The notes beneath the pieces are model-generated. The model was not told the DNA's origin. It searched no databases and worked only from the letters and a program-made list of their open reading frames with translations. Positions 1 to 10,132 of a stretch of 64,000 bases of DNA are shown here, piece by piece. Source of the DNA: Talaromyces rugulosus (taxonomy: Eukaryota > Ascomycota > Eurotiomycetes > Eurotiales > Trichocomaceae); the NCBI RefSeq assembly GCF_013368755.1, contig NC_049562.1, positions 1,550,001 through 1,614,000 of the forward strand. Reading direction: 5' to 3'. Within the stretch, counting starts at the first letter, position 1, and the number at the start of each line of letters is the position of its first letter. A program made the translations under genes and the position numbers.

Positions 1-1757
1 ATTATTGTTGTTATTATCTTGTTCTTGTTCTTGGCTAGTCAAAGTCAAAAAGGAACTATCGGATCAAAAAATGAAGATCGACGCGTCAGCCGCGGTTTTG
101 TTTATTCTATTAGTATTTTTAGAGAAAGTTAAACTTGGTAGCGCATTATTGAGGTTAGAAAAGACCAATTAGCTGCCTGTCGCAACTTTTTAACGAGATA
201 AGAATCATAAGATGTGTCAAATCATAGATGCGAAGAGATCGCTCGGTGCTCGGCAGTCGGCAGCTGAGCCCTTATCGGGGGTGTAATGGTTCAGCCTCGT
301 CGTTAATCGTCTATTTTCACGCTTGGCTTTTGCTTTCTTTTTATGTGGGGGTTTCGATTAATAAGTTACTACTAACTGATCAGATAACGATCCTCTTGTG
401 GTTCCCCGTTCTAAGTGATATCTCAAAATCTAGGATTATACCTCCTCTGAAGCTACCGACTCATTCCTCTACTCTCTAGTACTGGCTCTTTGTAAAAGAC
501 ATATTTGGTAGACATTGAGATAGCATGAAAATAAAATTGATATTTACACCTACCGCGGGTCCAAGTATCTACCGTGTGGCCTTTCATCATAGTCTAAATC
601 GGCGACAAATCAGGTTGTACCTTGCAGTTGGGCCTGGCATGGTCATGATTCATGGATCAATTAGTAGTGAGCAGCGAACAACTTTAGCCAATGATGGCTA
701 GCACCCATAGCCAATTCAGCGCTAAATATCTGAAAATCGATCTTTCAGGTTCAGCCCTCATTTGACGATCGGCGAGCTGCTGATAAGCATGCATGGTTTG
801 TGGGTCAGACCCGAAACTCGGGCGAACTATGGAAATAACCCTGAGCAGGAAACAACGACTACGAGATATGCGAGAAAAGTGTGAGCCAATAATTAATTAT
901 GCCAAGACGAACGTTGAAGGCTAAGCGAGGTATTGCCAAGTTTCCATCTCCATATTGCAAGTATTCGTGTATAAAAGTGACTGATAAAATCACTATTACC
1001 TGTTCACTTCAATACTGGTTGTCGAGCATTGCTGATTGTAATAATGTTTCTTTCACTGTATATCTGTTATGCGATTGTCAATGCACCAATTGATTGTATA
1101 CTCTGTATATACCCTGAACCAGTTTATGGATTTGTAAAAACACAAAGAAGAGTAGAACAACATTGGAATGCTTATCTACAGCGAATAAATCTAAGACTGG
1201 TCTATCCGGACCTGTTTCCCGACGTCATGTAACGCCTGATCATCGCAGCTAACCCATCAAATGCAGGTACATATCGCCTGTCCAGCCCACTTCTTGGAAT
1301 CCCCTTGGTTTGATACGCTGGTCCTGCGTTATAATCGGGACTAATTCAAATAGTTCTTCTGTTAGCATCATGCATTGTTCGGATGCCATGTCTTTAAGTT
1401 TTTGACCATCATCCCACAAGATTTGGAATGAATCACATCGAAGCTGTGCCAAGATCGTTGATCACTACTAGTTACCAAGTTTACGGGCCAATTCGTGAAT
1501 CGTTATCAGTAGAATGTCATCCCACAGCGTAATGGAAGTAATAGCTGTCTTGATAGGGATGGGGTTGACATTGATCATAACAAGCCCCTTAAATCACATG
1601 TGAAAGGAAAATGAGATGCATATAAGACCGTGTGAAGTCGCTGTTGGATGACTCTCAATTCATTACTACGATACATCAATTGATACCTTCGAGTTTTTAC
1701 GCATCCTTGCATTAATATTCGCTCTTTACGCGTCTCTCATTTCAAACCACAATAAAA
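1..1757. other. Intergenic, no supported gene
   Basis: Only short open frames with no recognisable domain are present. A minus-strand frame at 1249-1452 reads somewhat protein-like but has no partner exon that I can join. A TATA-like TATAAG lies at 1621, about 137 bp before the small secreted protein gene, and a TCAATTGA palindrome lies near 1676. Confidence 0.5.
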
Positions 1758-2114
1758 ATGAAGTTCTTCGCCACAACCGCCATCTTCTCTCTCCTGGGTG
1801 CTACCCTCGCCGCCCCTTCTGCTGCCCCTCTCGACCGAAGACTCAAGGTCGATGGCGTCCTCGCTTGCCTTGACCCAACCGTCACCCTCGTCATCAACGA
1901 GCTCAAGTCCCTCGAGCAAACCAAGGTTGACAAGCTCATCCATGACCTTCTCTCCGGCGCAGAGATCAAGTCTGAGCTCGAGAGCGTTGGCGGAATCACT
2001 CAAGATGTCACTCAGCTGCTCTCTTGCCTCTCCCTTGGACTCGGAGATGTCGACGCTCAGCTTGGTGACACCGTGATCGGTCTCCTCGAGAGCCTCCACC
2101 TCGTTCCTAGTTAG
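1758..2114 (+). CDS. Small secreted protein
   Basis: This intronless frame encodes 118 residues. Residues 1-18 form a clear signal peptide: Met-Lys, a hydrophobic core and an Ala-x-Ala cleavage site. A dibasic RR at about residues 27-28 could be a Kex2 processing site. The mature part is mostly short amphipathic helices rich in Leu, Val, Ser and Asp. It has only two cysteines (about residues 37 and 89), enough for one disulfide, so it is not a hydrophobin, which needs eight. Codon use is C-biased and regular (ctc, gtc, acc), as in well-expressed fungal genes. A TATA-like box sits about 137 bp upstream. I do not recognise the family; a cell-wall, surface or effector-like role is inference. Confidence 0.75.
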   Translation: MKFFATTAIFSLLGATLAAPSAAPLDRRLKVDGVLACLDPTVTLVINELKSLEQTKVDKLIHDLLSGAEIKSELESVGGITQDVTQLLSCLSLGLGDVDAQLGDTVIGLLESLHLVPS

Positions 2115-2845
2115 ATGCTGAGACTATAGGAAGAACAATTTTGGTCGGCTGCCAACTATGGATCAATCCTTTCGACTTTCCTTTTATCTATCTTCTTCGA
2201 GATATTTTTCTAATCGATGGTACCTTGACGCACGCCAAACCCTCCTTCACGTCTTTGAACAAAGATACAAACCCAAACGGAAAAAAAAGTGATGGAGTAA
2301 GGATGGGCGGATAGGTCATACACTTCTTTTCTTGTATGGTGGAAAGGTTAGAGGGTTCTCATGTATATTTGATGTCAAAGAGGCACTTGGGATGTACATG
2401 TATTTGGTGTCTCTTTATAAATATAATCAAAATAATATATTACATAAGTTAACATGCAATGGTTCAAATGTTGAAGGTTACTTAGTCGTAATTGTAATTG
2501 GGAACCACTACTAAAAATGTAGTCTCGGCGTATTTCTGTGGCCTCATAGAATTGGTTTTATATGTTATGTAGCTGAAGAATACCAACGGAATTTGATTAA
2601 ATGTATTACAATATGTATCTTATACTCTCTCCCGCACCGATTTGAGTACGTACTATAGCCATCACCGAAAAGCGCATGCCTACAACATTGCAGCTTTATC
2701 GGGGATATTATAGTCAATGTTTAATGTGCAGTGTATTTCAATGTTGGAATAACATAATATTTCAACACATCTTTTCTTTCAAATCTGAAGAGTCTGCAAT
2801 ATATACTAGTGTGATTTTAGATACAATATGATAGCTAGGGCATCG
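2115..2845. other. Convergent intergenic, AT-rich
   Basis: AT-rich DNA between two converging genes. It would hold both 3' untranslated regions. No gene is seen. Confidence 0.6.
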
Positions 2846-4881
2846 TCAAGTTGTATGCCTAGGTGTAATCGGAGCACTATAATCAAAAGACCAATCGCCC
2901 ACAGATGAAAAGTTTGTTAGGAAATCAAAGTCTGTTATACTTTCCATCCAGCTTGTATCATTTTGTGCGTGGTATGACGCCTGAGCTGGGTGCGAGATGG
3001 ATTTTTGTATGTGGTGAGCAGACTCTTGACACTTGGACAGTAATTTCTCCAAACCTGCGGCGATTGTCACTAGCAGATGCTGTCGATGCATATTCCGCGT
3101 GATATCCCGTAGAGCTATTACGATTTGAGTTACCAACGTCAGAATCTGAGCAGTGTCGATCCGGATCGCTGTCGCGTACTTGGTGGCTATCTTCAACAAA
3201 AACACGACAGCAAACGCAATCATAGTATCAAAGTAAAGCGGCAGACCGTTAAGAAATGATTGAAATTCATCATCGGATACAATTACCCGAAGAATCGACA
3301 TTGCTGAGAGGACACCAATGTTGGCAACTTCTTCCATTTCGGGGGTTAAGCACTGTCGAGAATCTTGCGCAGGAGGAACACCGCGGAATGCATGCGAACA
3401 GAGATAAAGCTTTGCAAAGTGATAGTGCAAGCCGACACCCTTCTGAGGATAGTTTCCAACATTTTGATTGGCCTTGAAAGCCTCGTTCCAGTCTGCATGC
3501 CATGAGTCGAGGGCGATGGAAAATCGCCGAAGCTGTGGAAGAGAGTGAGGAGGGATTGGAGTGTCGACATCGACGCCAAACGTGTCAAACACTTTGCCGA
3601 GTATTGACCATTCCTTCACTTGACTGACCAGTCTTGCATCGTCTTCGGTTGCGTGCTCAGTCTCCAAAAACTGACTGGCACAGTCGATTATAAACCCTTC
3701 TCGAGACATCGGAGGTCTGCCGTATGCAACGGAAAAATGATGGTCGCAAACGTAAAGTAAACAATATAGTCGAGTTTGGAGATAACCTTCTCGGTCTCCG
3801 TTCAGTGCCCTGTATATTCCATGATGCAGCTTGATACCAGACCCGACCCGAACAGCTAAATTCTTGTCAATACTTGCTTTAAATGTGATCCGGTACACCC
3901 ACCCGTTCCAACGAGAGCCCAGGAAAGTTCATGCAGCCAAAAGGCACCAATGCAAAGACCTCTTACATCGTCCGCTTTCATGCCTGGAGAAAATGATGAA
4001 GTGGCGACTAGATTTCTGTATTCGCGATAACAAGTTTCAAAAAGGTGACCAAGGGATGAAGAATGTAGTGCTCCCACGGTGCAAACCGCAGCAGTGAGCA
4101 GTGGGGAGCCCGTCCTTACTGAGTCTAGGCTGGTGTGATCACCAAGAATGCGATACAAGAAGTGATCTAGTCGTGAGTGGTATATCTCAAAGAGAGAAAG
4201 TGCTTGATGCGAAGACAAAATTCCCGTCGTAATTAGATCTAGCCGATCAGAACATGGAAGCTGACCCAATGAAGCCGTGGTTCGAATTTCAGAGACACAC
4301 GATGCCGGAATAGAGGCTGGACCCCCTCGCGGATCCATGACAACTGCCCATGTCCGTGGCGACAGGCGTTCTTCTCCTACTGAAGATATTGGAGTTTGAC
4401 TTGAAGATTTGCTAAAAACAACAGCCGCCGGTGGACTCGGGGTTTCAGAATGGTTGCGAGGTTGTAAATGTATGTCTGGGATGTCCACTTTTGTAGCAAT
4501 CCTGGTTATACAATCCTCCAACTGTTGGAGTTTATTGGACACGGAGTCTTTCCAGCTAATATGATTATGAGGCTCTGGAATACTGAGTTTTATAGAAAGC
4601 TTTTACTCACGTCACATCATCTTCCAACAGCATCTGGAGGCTCCGGTTGACGGTGCATGACAAGCCTCGTTTCTTGCATCGAGAGCAAGGAGTTTGCCCA
4701 TATATCATGTGGCATTTAATCTATACGGTCAGTACAAACCGTCAGAAGCTGTTAAATGGCTTGCGATTACCTTTTGCTTTCGACATGCCACACAGGCCGT
4801 GATTTTGCGGCGGATATCAGGTGGTTTTCGGTCTCCAAACTTTTCCCGTAGAGCCCGCACGGCTGGCGGCGAGTCTTCCAT
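2846..4881 (-). CDS. Zn2Cys6 transcription factor, PrtT-like
   Basis: A four-exon model (4771-4881, 4611-4720, 3903-4555, 2846-3855) gives 627 residues with all introns GT-AG. The first intron splits the zinc cluster at about residues 30-60, which has spacing C-x2-C-x6-C-x8-C-x2-C-x6-C, typical of fungal binuclear cluster DNA-binding domains. The cluster is followed by a short coiled-coil-like segment beginning with KLQQLEDCITRIA. The remainder is a fungal-specific regulatory (middle homology) domain. A stretch ending in HHFSVAYGRPP, and the acidic segment after it, resemble the PrtT secreted-protease regulator group in layout and overall length. I infer a nuclear activator or repressor; the target genes cannot be read from the sequence. 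The assignment to the PrtT group is from memory and moderate. Confidence 0.85.
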
Positions 4882-5706
4882 TGGATATTTTGTTTTGCTT
4901 CTGTACAAGTATGTCTATTAAGTTGATGCGAGTTCACGTGAGCTCGCGATACAAGCATTGAGCCCGCTTCGACGTGCTGGACGGGTACTATTGGTATCTG
5001 TCAATTCTACCTGGACATAAAGCGCAGAGTAGTGATCGTCTAGAGATTTTTTGACGGTATAATGGACTAGAGAGATAGAAAATGCCATGAATCGGCCACT
5101 CCTGGTGTTGTGTAAAAAATGACAGAAAAAGCATAGAAGAGCAAGGTGGGACGGCTGCGGGATGCACGTGGCCGGTCCTGCGCTCTCTGGGTGGCTAGTT
5201 GGACTTCTGGTTCGTTTAGTGCCATAGTCCCGGCAGCGTATCATAACTATTAATTGCATGCATTTCATAGATACACTTGAAATCTCGTGTCTCTGACAAC
5301 AGTTAGGTAATTCAACCTACAAAGAGCCAACTAGTCCTCGGACCGGGTTTAGACTGTAGAAGAATAGTGAAGCAGAACAACAGTTGTATTTCGATGAACA
5401 TGGTAGTATGGCGTACAAATGAAAGAAAAAGAATCAAAATATCCAGCTAGTAGCGAGTGTGGTGTAAAACGACAAAGGAAACACTGAGAAAACGATGATA
5501 GTGCGCGACAACTGCGTAGAAATGGTGGCCTAAGGCCCATAAAGGGGAGGGCTGCATGGCTGGGGGAGATGTGGTCAGAGCGCTGTATGACCCGCATAAG
5601 CACGGAGCCGGCAATTAAGCGTAAACCTTAATTTTGCGGGCCGGCGAGCCAAAGTAAACCGAAACATCGAGAGAGCCCCACCAGCAATACATGAACACAA
5701 AAGCAA
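4882..5706. other. Promoter region of the regulator
   Basis: No credible gene is seen. It contains the upstream region of the minus-strand regulator and the 3' flank of the decayed membrane-protein gene. Confidence 0.5.
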
Positions 5707-6239
5707 CTAATCGTAGTTGCCGTATTCCTTGAGTACATTTGCCGTCGTCACAATTGGGAAAATAGCCTGTACTGCAAAGGTGGCCCACTGCAAGGAGATG
5801 AGAGGACTGCCCTCGTTGATATCGAACTTTGATCTCTGCACCTTGCTTCAGAACGTACTTTGCTCCAGCCACCATCTCAGTACATGCAATTGCCTCTCCA
5901 AAAAGCAAAATACCGACAGCATAACCAATTCAATGTATAACCAATATATGATAATAATGCGGCGAAATCGGTTGTCCGCGTCTGACTTGACTGTGTGTGT
6001 GTCAAAGAGAGCAGTGCTACAACGGCGGCCAAGAACAAGGCCCCAGCCACCACAATCAATGGAGGATTGATCTTGGTTTGTACATCGCTCACGACAGCAG
6101 ATAACTCCCTTGCCTTGGCGTTGTTGCTGGAGAAAACGGGACTGCTGTGTATGACAGTTTTGGTTGGACCACACTCTGTGTTGTCCTTTGAAATGGCGCA
6201 TATTCCTAACATTGGAAAAAGTATTAACTGTGAACCCAT
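5707..6239 (-). pseudogene. Decayed small membrane protein
   Basis: Three consecutive frame segments read as one broken protein. The first (6239 downwards) carries a stretch around SKDNTECGPTKTV and a hydrophobic membrane segment (PPLIVVAGALFLAAVVALL). The second restarts as IGYAVGILLFGEAIACTEMV, and the third ends in QWATFAVQAIFPIVTTANVL and a stop at 5707-5709. The first break coincides with a 16-bp insertion that duplicates a 9-bp word (ATTGGTTAT at 5937-5945 and 5921-5929). Removing it restores the frame. The second break lies near 5840. An intron acceptor near 6215 suggests a further 5' exon. The family is not recognised; several membrane spans are likely. Confidence 0.5.
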
Positions 6240-6473
6240 GAAGCTACATGATTTAGGTCTATATCTTTAGAAAAACGCCGAGAAAAGTAGCTGGAATGGT
6301 AGCGTTATTATCTGAGGAATATGGCCTTTCATGTGCTGCAAAGATGGATTCTGATTACCGGGACTATTGCCCAACTAACCTGGTTCAAGGAGAGAAAACA
6401 CGCATGATAAATTTTATAGTTGTGATGTAAGAAATAGATAGTTGCCAGAAAAGAAATATCAACGGTGTTTGTT

Positions 6474-7321
6474 TTATTTGTGCATAGTAGAAATAGAAGC
6501 CAGGTACTCCTCCAGTGAATCAAACCGGTGTTCCTTACTGTTCCTTGGAGGTACCATTGGATCACCATTCCTCCGGCCCTGTGGCGAGGTTAGCTGCCAC
6601 ATTCTGAATTCGACCCCAGGCCAAAAACCAGGGTTTCCGGCATCAACCACGTCTTCTAGATCGATAATATAACTTGAGAAAAAAGCATTAGTTTTTTGGA
6701 AGAATAAGAAGAGCTAAAATAAAAGAAAAGAATAGAAAAATGGGGTAGGATACCATTTATCATTCTTCTCATCCCATATCAGGTTGCGTCGAGCAGGATC
6801 GTAGTGAGTAAATCCCAAACTCCCAAATTCCCTATTTATTCAGTGAGTAGGAATGGAGGGACATGATAAATCAGTGGCTTACATAAATGACTTCGCAAAA
6901 GCAATGCGTACACGATCTCGTTCCTCCAAAGAGAGAGAGAGCCAAAATTGTCTAAATTATAACCAGGAACCCTTTCCATAATAACCACCATGATATAACC
7001 ATTTTTAACTTTAGCTGGCTCTGGTTGAAAGGTAATAATATACTCATATAGCTTTGGAGTGCATGAGCAATTAAGTTCTGTTAATTTTTTCCATGATTTC
7101 AATTTCTCTTTCAATCTCGGGCGAGATCTTTAGAGAGGACGGCTTATCTTTATCAGAGCCTTTGAGTGGAGTAAGCCTATTGTTCCCAATGTTAGCCGCC
7201 ATGGCCATGGTATGGCATTTTGAATAGAGACTAACTGCATTTTGATTTTGGCGACTGCCTTTAAGCCGATGGAAGGGCCCTCTACCTGTGTTGCGATGCA
7301 AACCCCTCCAACATCAGCCAC
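6474..7321 (-). pseudogene. Broken kinase-like (APH-type) gene
   Basis: The 3' half is well preserved. It contains VVIMERVPGYNLDNF, then a frame change in a CT repeat, then RVRIAFAKSF, an intron (about 6840-6889), the catalytic-loop-like FTHYDPARRNLIW (H-x-D-x4-N), a second intron (about 6673-6752) and the metal-binding-loop-like YIIDLEDVVD. It stops at 6474-6476. These are hallmarks of the fungal protein-kinase-like/aminoglycoside-phosphotransferase superfamily. There are two single-base frame changes, near 7085 (between EIEIMEK and LTELNCSC) and near 6940. The 5' end is degraded. A sequencing error could mimic one such change but hardly both. The natural substrate is unknown. Confidence 0.6.
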
Positions 7322-8588
7322 AGTGTAGCTATCAATCTCATGGTTTCATATCTTTTCGCTTTGCATTTTCCCTAGTTCCCAAGACGTCCCAGGATGTTGG
7401 ATCTAGTCAAGGAAGCCTGGAAGACCGAGGGCTTCGTTAATCCCCGAGGCGTCATCAGGTTCCAGACGCCAGCGGGGAGGAACTATATTGTCCTCGGAGA
7501 AAATATCTGAAGAGGAATCCATGATACTTCCTCAAGGAAGATCCTCTAAAAAAGAGTGTACTGGAGAGGAGAAGCACAATTATAATAATAAAGAGTTGAA
7601 GTCAGCGACCATAGAGACTAGTGCTAATTAGGGCTAGCGCAATACAATTCGCATTTCTTGCTGTGCCGCACTGCAGCGCCGCATTCTCACAGCACCACTC
7701 AGAGCAGGTCCTCGTTGTGACTTTGGTTGGCCTGCAAGCGCTCAAGGAAGATCTATCATGACGATGTGGACCCGCTGAGACGGAAGCTTCTCAAAATGAT
7801 TGTGTCTTCTGAAGCACTTCAACAGAGCTTCTTAGGGCTTTCCCGCAGCGTGACCTCAACGTCACAACGAGTAGTGAATGTCGGGGAGAAATAGATATTT
7901 GTTTTCTTTATTGGTAATTTGGTGTGATTTTTGTTTACTTTTGTGGTATTTGATGGTCATATTTTTTTTTTGCCGAGTTTGATTTCTTTTTGTGATCTAG
8001 TTGCAATGCAAGTTCTCCGTATTTTTTTTGGCTCGTGTGTTTTTCTGTGATCGAAGACTGTATAGAACCCAATATAGCTCTCAATTCTCTGTATGGCGTG
8101 CATTGAGCTGAAAAACATAGAGTATTTTGGCCATGTACTGTACGAGAGAAGTTATCTTCTGAGGTTGGCATCCTAAACCTCACCTAGTAAAAGCTTTATA
8201 GGCGTTTTATATCCTCGATTAAACGTTTCACTGCGACTTTGAAAGTGATATGTAATATTATGGCTTGACAGCATAGCGCCATCTAGAACAAACGAAAGAA
8301 GCGGGGGACACCCCAGCCGCTTGTTTTACGCAGTTGAATCCAAACGCTGCGACGGCCCCTCCTCTGTTTCACTCAGAAACATCTGGTTTCTCTCCTCTCT
8401 GAGCGCTAAAAGTTTTTGCAAAGCAAGACTTTGTGTTCTCAAACTCATTCCAACTCTCCACAGACAGACAAACTTTCAACAACATTGCAGTCAGCTTGTG
8501 CATCCATCTCCTGACAAGAAGTACCTTTTTTCTTCCTCTTCAAACTCCATTTTCTGCTCAGTTGCACAAGAGACCATGAACGACCATC
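7322..8588. other. Gene-poor stretch with coding-like scraps
   Basis: A plus-strand scrap of 38 codons at 7394-7510 (WKTEGFVNPRGVIRF and following) and another around 7740-7890 read as remnants of genes that I cannot identify. The rest shows nothing. The DNA just before 8589 is the likely promoter of the next ORF. Confidence 0.35.
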
Positions 8589-9362
8589 ATGTCAATTCTA
8601 ATGATGAATCAGAACAGTACGCAAAGCCATGCCCCAGAACGATGCAAGATTCCAGAACTCAGATTGACTTCCTCAACAAGATCCTCAAGCGAACGAAGAA
8701 ACAGCGGTATCTCAGAGCCCACTGAGCCTCTCCCATGGAACCACGCACACGTCCTTGGCATGCGATTACGACACGCCGAATTACAAACCGCTGTACAGTC
8801 GTGGATACTCAACGAGCTAGGTATGGCCATGTACCAGCTATACCAGGAATTCCAGCCTCGGATGCCCACCAGCACGCAACCGCCACAAATGCACCAGCAG
8901 ATGCAAACCCTGCTCAACTCTCTCTGGGACGCTGTGCCGGATCTTACCTTGCGTGAATCGATGAGGGAAAGGGCAGAACACGCGTTGGCGCAGAAAGGAT
9001 TGGCAGAGCGCGGATTTGATGTGCAGCATCCTCCGTTTTATCGACCTTATGTGCCGGCGACGACGATGGGCATGGAACCTTTCCAGCTGCGATGCGAAGA
9101 TGTTCAGACTGCTCCGGAAGAGCCCTGCTCGATCGAGATTCATAAGCAGGGGCACTCGCAGCCTATCGTCAGGCTACCACAGCCGGATGAAAAGAAGTAT
9201 GGGCTCGGAGAGAATGGGCCCAGGATGGCTACTGCAGAAACGCCTGGGACTGAATACCAACTGGTGAATGGGGCCTGTCATATTTTGTCAGCAGATGTCG
9301 AATGCTGCGTGGATGTGTCTTGCAAGCAGCAGGAAGGTATGACGGCCGACATGGATGGGTAG
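8589..9362 (+). CDS. Hypothetical protein, 257 aa
   Basis: An uninterrupted frame of 257 codons. No signal peptide or membrane span is visible. The N-terminus is Ser/Arg rich and low in complexity. Residues 45-135 look helical (ELQTAVQSWILNELGMAMYQ, then ESMRERAEHALAQ). A Pro-, Gln- and Met-rich linker separates two helical parts. The C-terminal third has several cysteines (CHILSADVECCVDVSC). I recognise no family. A different frame is also open at 8321-8725, but its composition is less protein-like. The gene is plausible because of its length and its spacing to a pyrimidine-rich leader, but it could be an orphan. Confidence 0.5.
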   Translation: MSILMMNQNSTQSHAPERCKIPELRLTSSTRSSSERRNSGISEPTEPLPWNHAHVLGMRLRHAELQTAVQSWILNELGMAMYQLYQEFQPRMPTSTQPPQMHQQMQTLLNSLWDAVPDLTLRESMRERAEHALAQKGLAERGFDVQHPPFYRPYVPATTMGMEPFQLRCEDVQTAPEEPCSIEIHKQGHSQPIVRLPQPDEKKYGLGENGPRMATAETPGTEYQLVNGACHILSADVECCVDVSCKQQEGMTADMDG

Positions 9363-9539
9363 ATAGGCAAATGACTTGTTTTGGCTCCTACAACTATGCA
9401 TTACCATTAGACAGACGAAGAGTCGTGAATGATATTGAGCTTGCTACTTCACTTACTGCCACATCAGCTTCAATAAAAATAAATAAATGAAATGATCAAA
9501 AACAAAAGGCAGACCGAAAAGGAAGCTTTCCCGACCATG

Positions 9540-9837
9540 TTCCCCGCAGCCCCGGCAAACCTACCTCGCTACCACCCCCGCATCTTCCCCTCGACAGAAT
9601 CTCCACACCAGCCTGTTCGGCCGCGACATGGCCCGCGACGACTATTATGCAGCGCACTTGCCTCGATTATTACCAATTTAGTGACATCTGAATCATTAAT
9701 AATGCCAACGTCGTGTGGACTGATCGGCAGCAACTCCGACATCTTACCAGACAGGCCATTATGCCCCCGAACTTGTCCTCTGTGACGGCGCCAATGTTGA
9801 TCTCGGTACCTGGAGCCTTGGTATGGGCCTCATCTAG
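9540..9837 (+). pseudogene. Unidentified gene relic
   Basis: Two phrases in different plus frames read like protein: SLFGRDMARDDYYAAHLPRL near 9612-9671 and HYAPELVLCDGANVDLGTW near 9756-9812, the latter ending at a stop at 9835-9837. No start or continuous frame joins them. This may be a decayed gene, or chance. Confidence 0.22.
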
Positions 9838-9977
9838 GCTTCTGGGGTCATGTGTTTGCTGTGCTGGCAGTCGTAGTCGGCCCAGTTTCCGCCCCTAGGG
9901 TCGACTTGGCCCGATAGCTTTCCTCTTCAATGATTTTGGTGGGTGGGACGAAGTCGACGTGAAACTCCACTGGAGCT

Positions 9978-9985
9978 TATAAATA
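9978..9985 (+). promoter_or_regulatory. TATA box of the FMO gene
   Basis: TATAAATA lies 148 bp before the FMO start codon. It is followed by a T-rich and then a CA/CT-rich leader, a usual fungal promoter arrangement. Confidence 0.55.
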
Positions 9986-10132
9986 GAACGCATGCGTCGA
10001 GCAGGAACGAAAGAAACTTTTTTATTATTATCTCATTTGCTCAGACTTGCAAAAGACACCAGCTCGATTCTCCCCAGGCGAAGATCACTGAGTGTTTATA
10101 GCAGATCCTGAAGTTCACGCACAAGACTCAAC

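Larger units (their letters stand above)
9363..10132. other. FMO gene upstream region
   Basis: This contains the coding-like relic noted at 9540-9837 and the promoter of the monooxygenase gene, including a canonical TATA box at 9978-9985. Confidence 0.5.

Noticed and set aside
1249..1452. A 67-codon minus-strand frame that reads somewhat like protein
   Set aside because: No start context, partner exon or family; kept only as a remark.
4918..5268. A 116-codon minus-strand frame upstream of the first regulator
   Set aside because: No motif, and the regulator's zinc-cluster exon with a good ATG at 4881 explains the region as promoter and leader.
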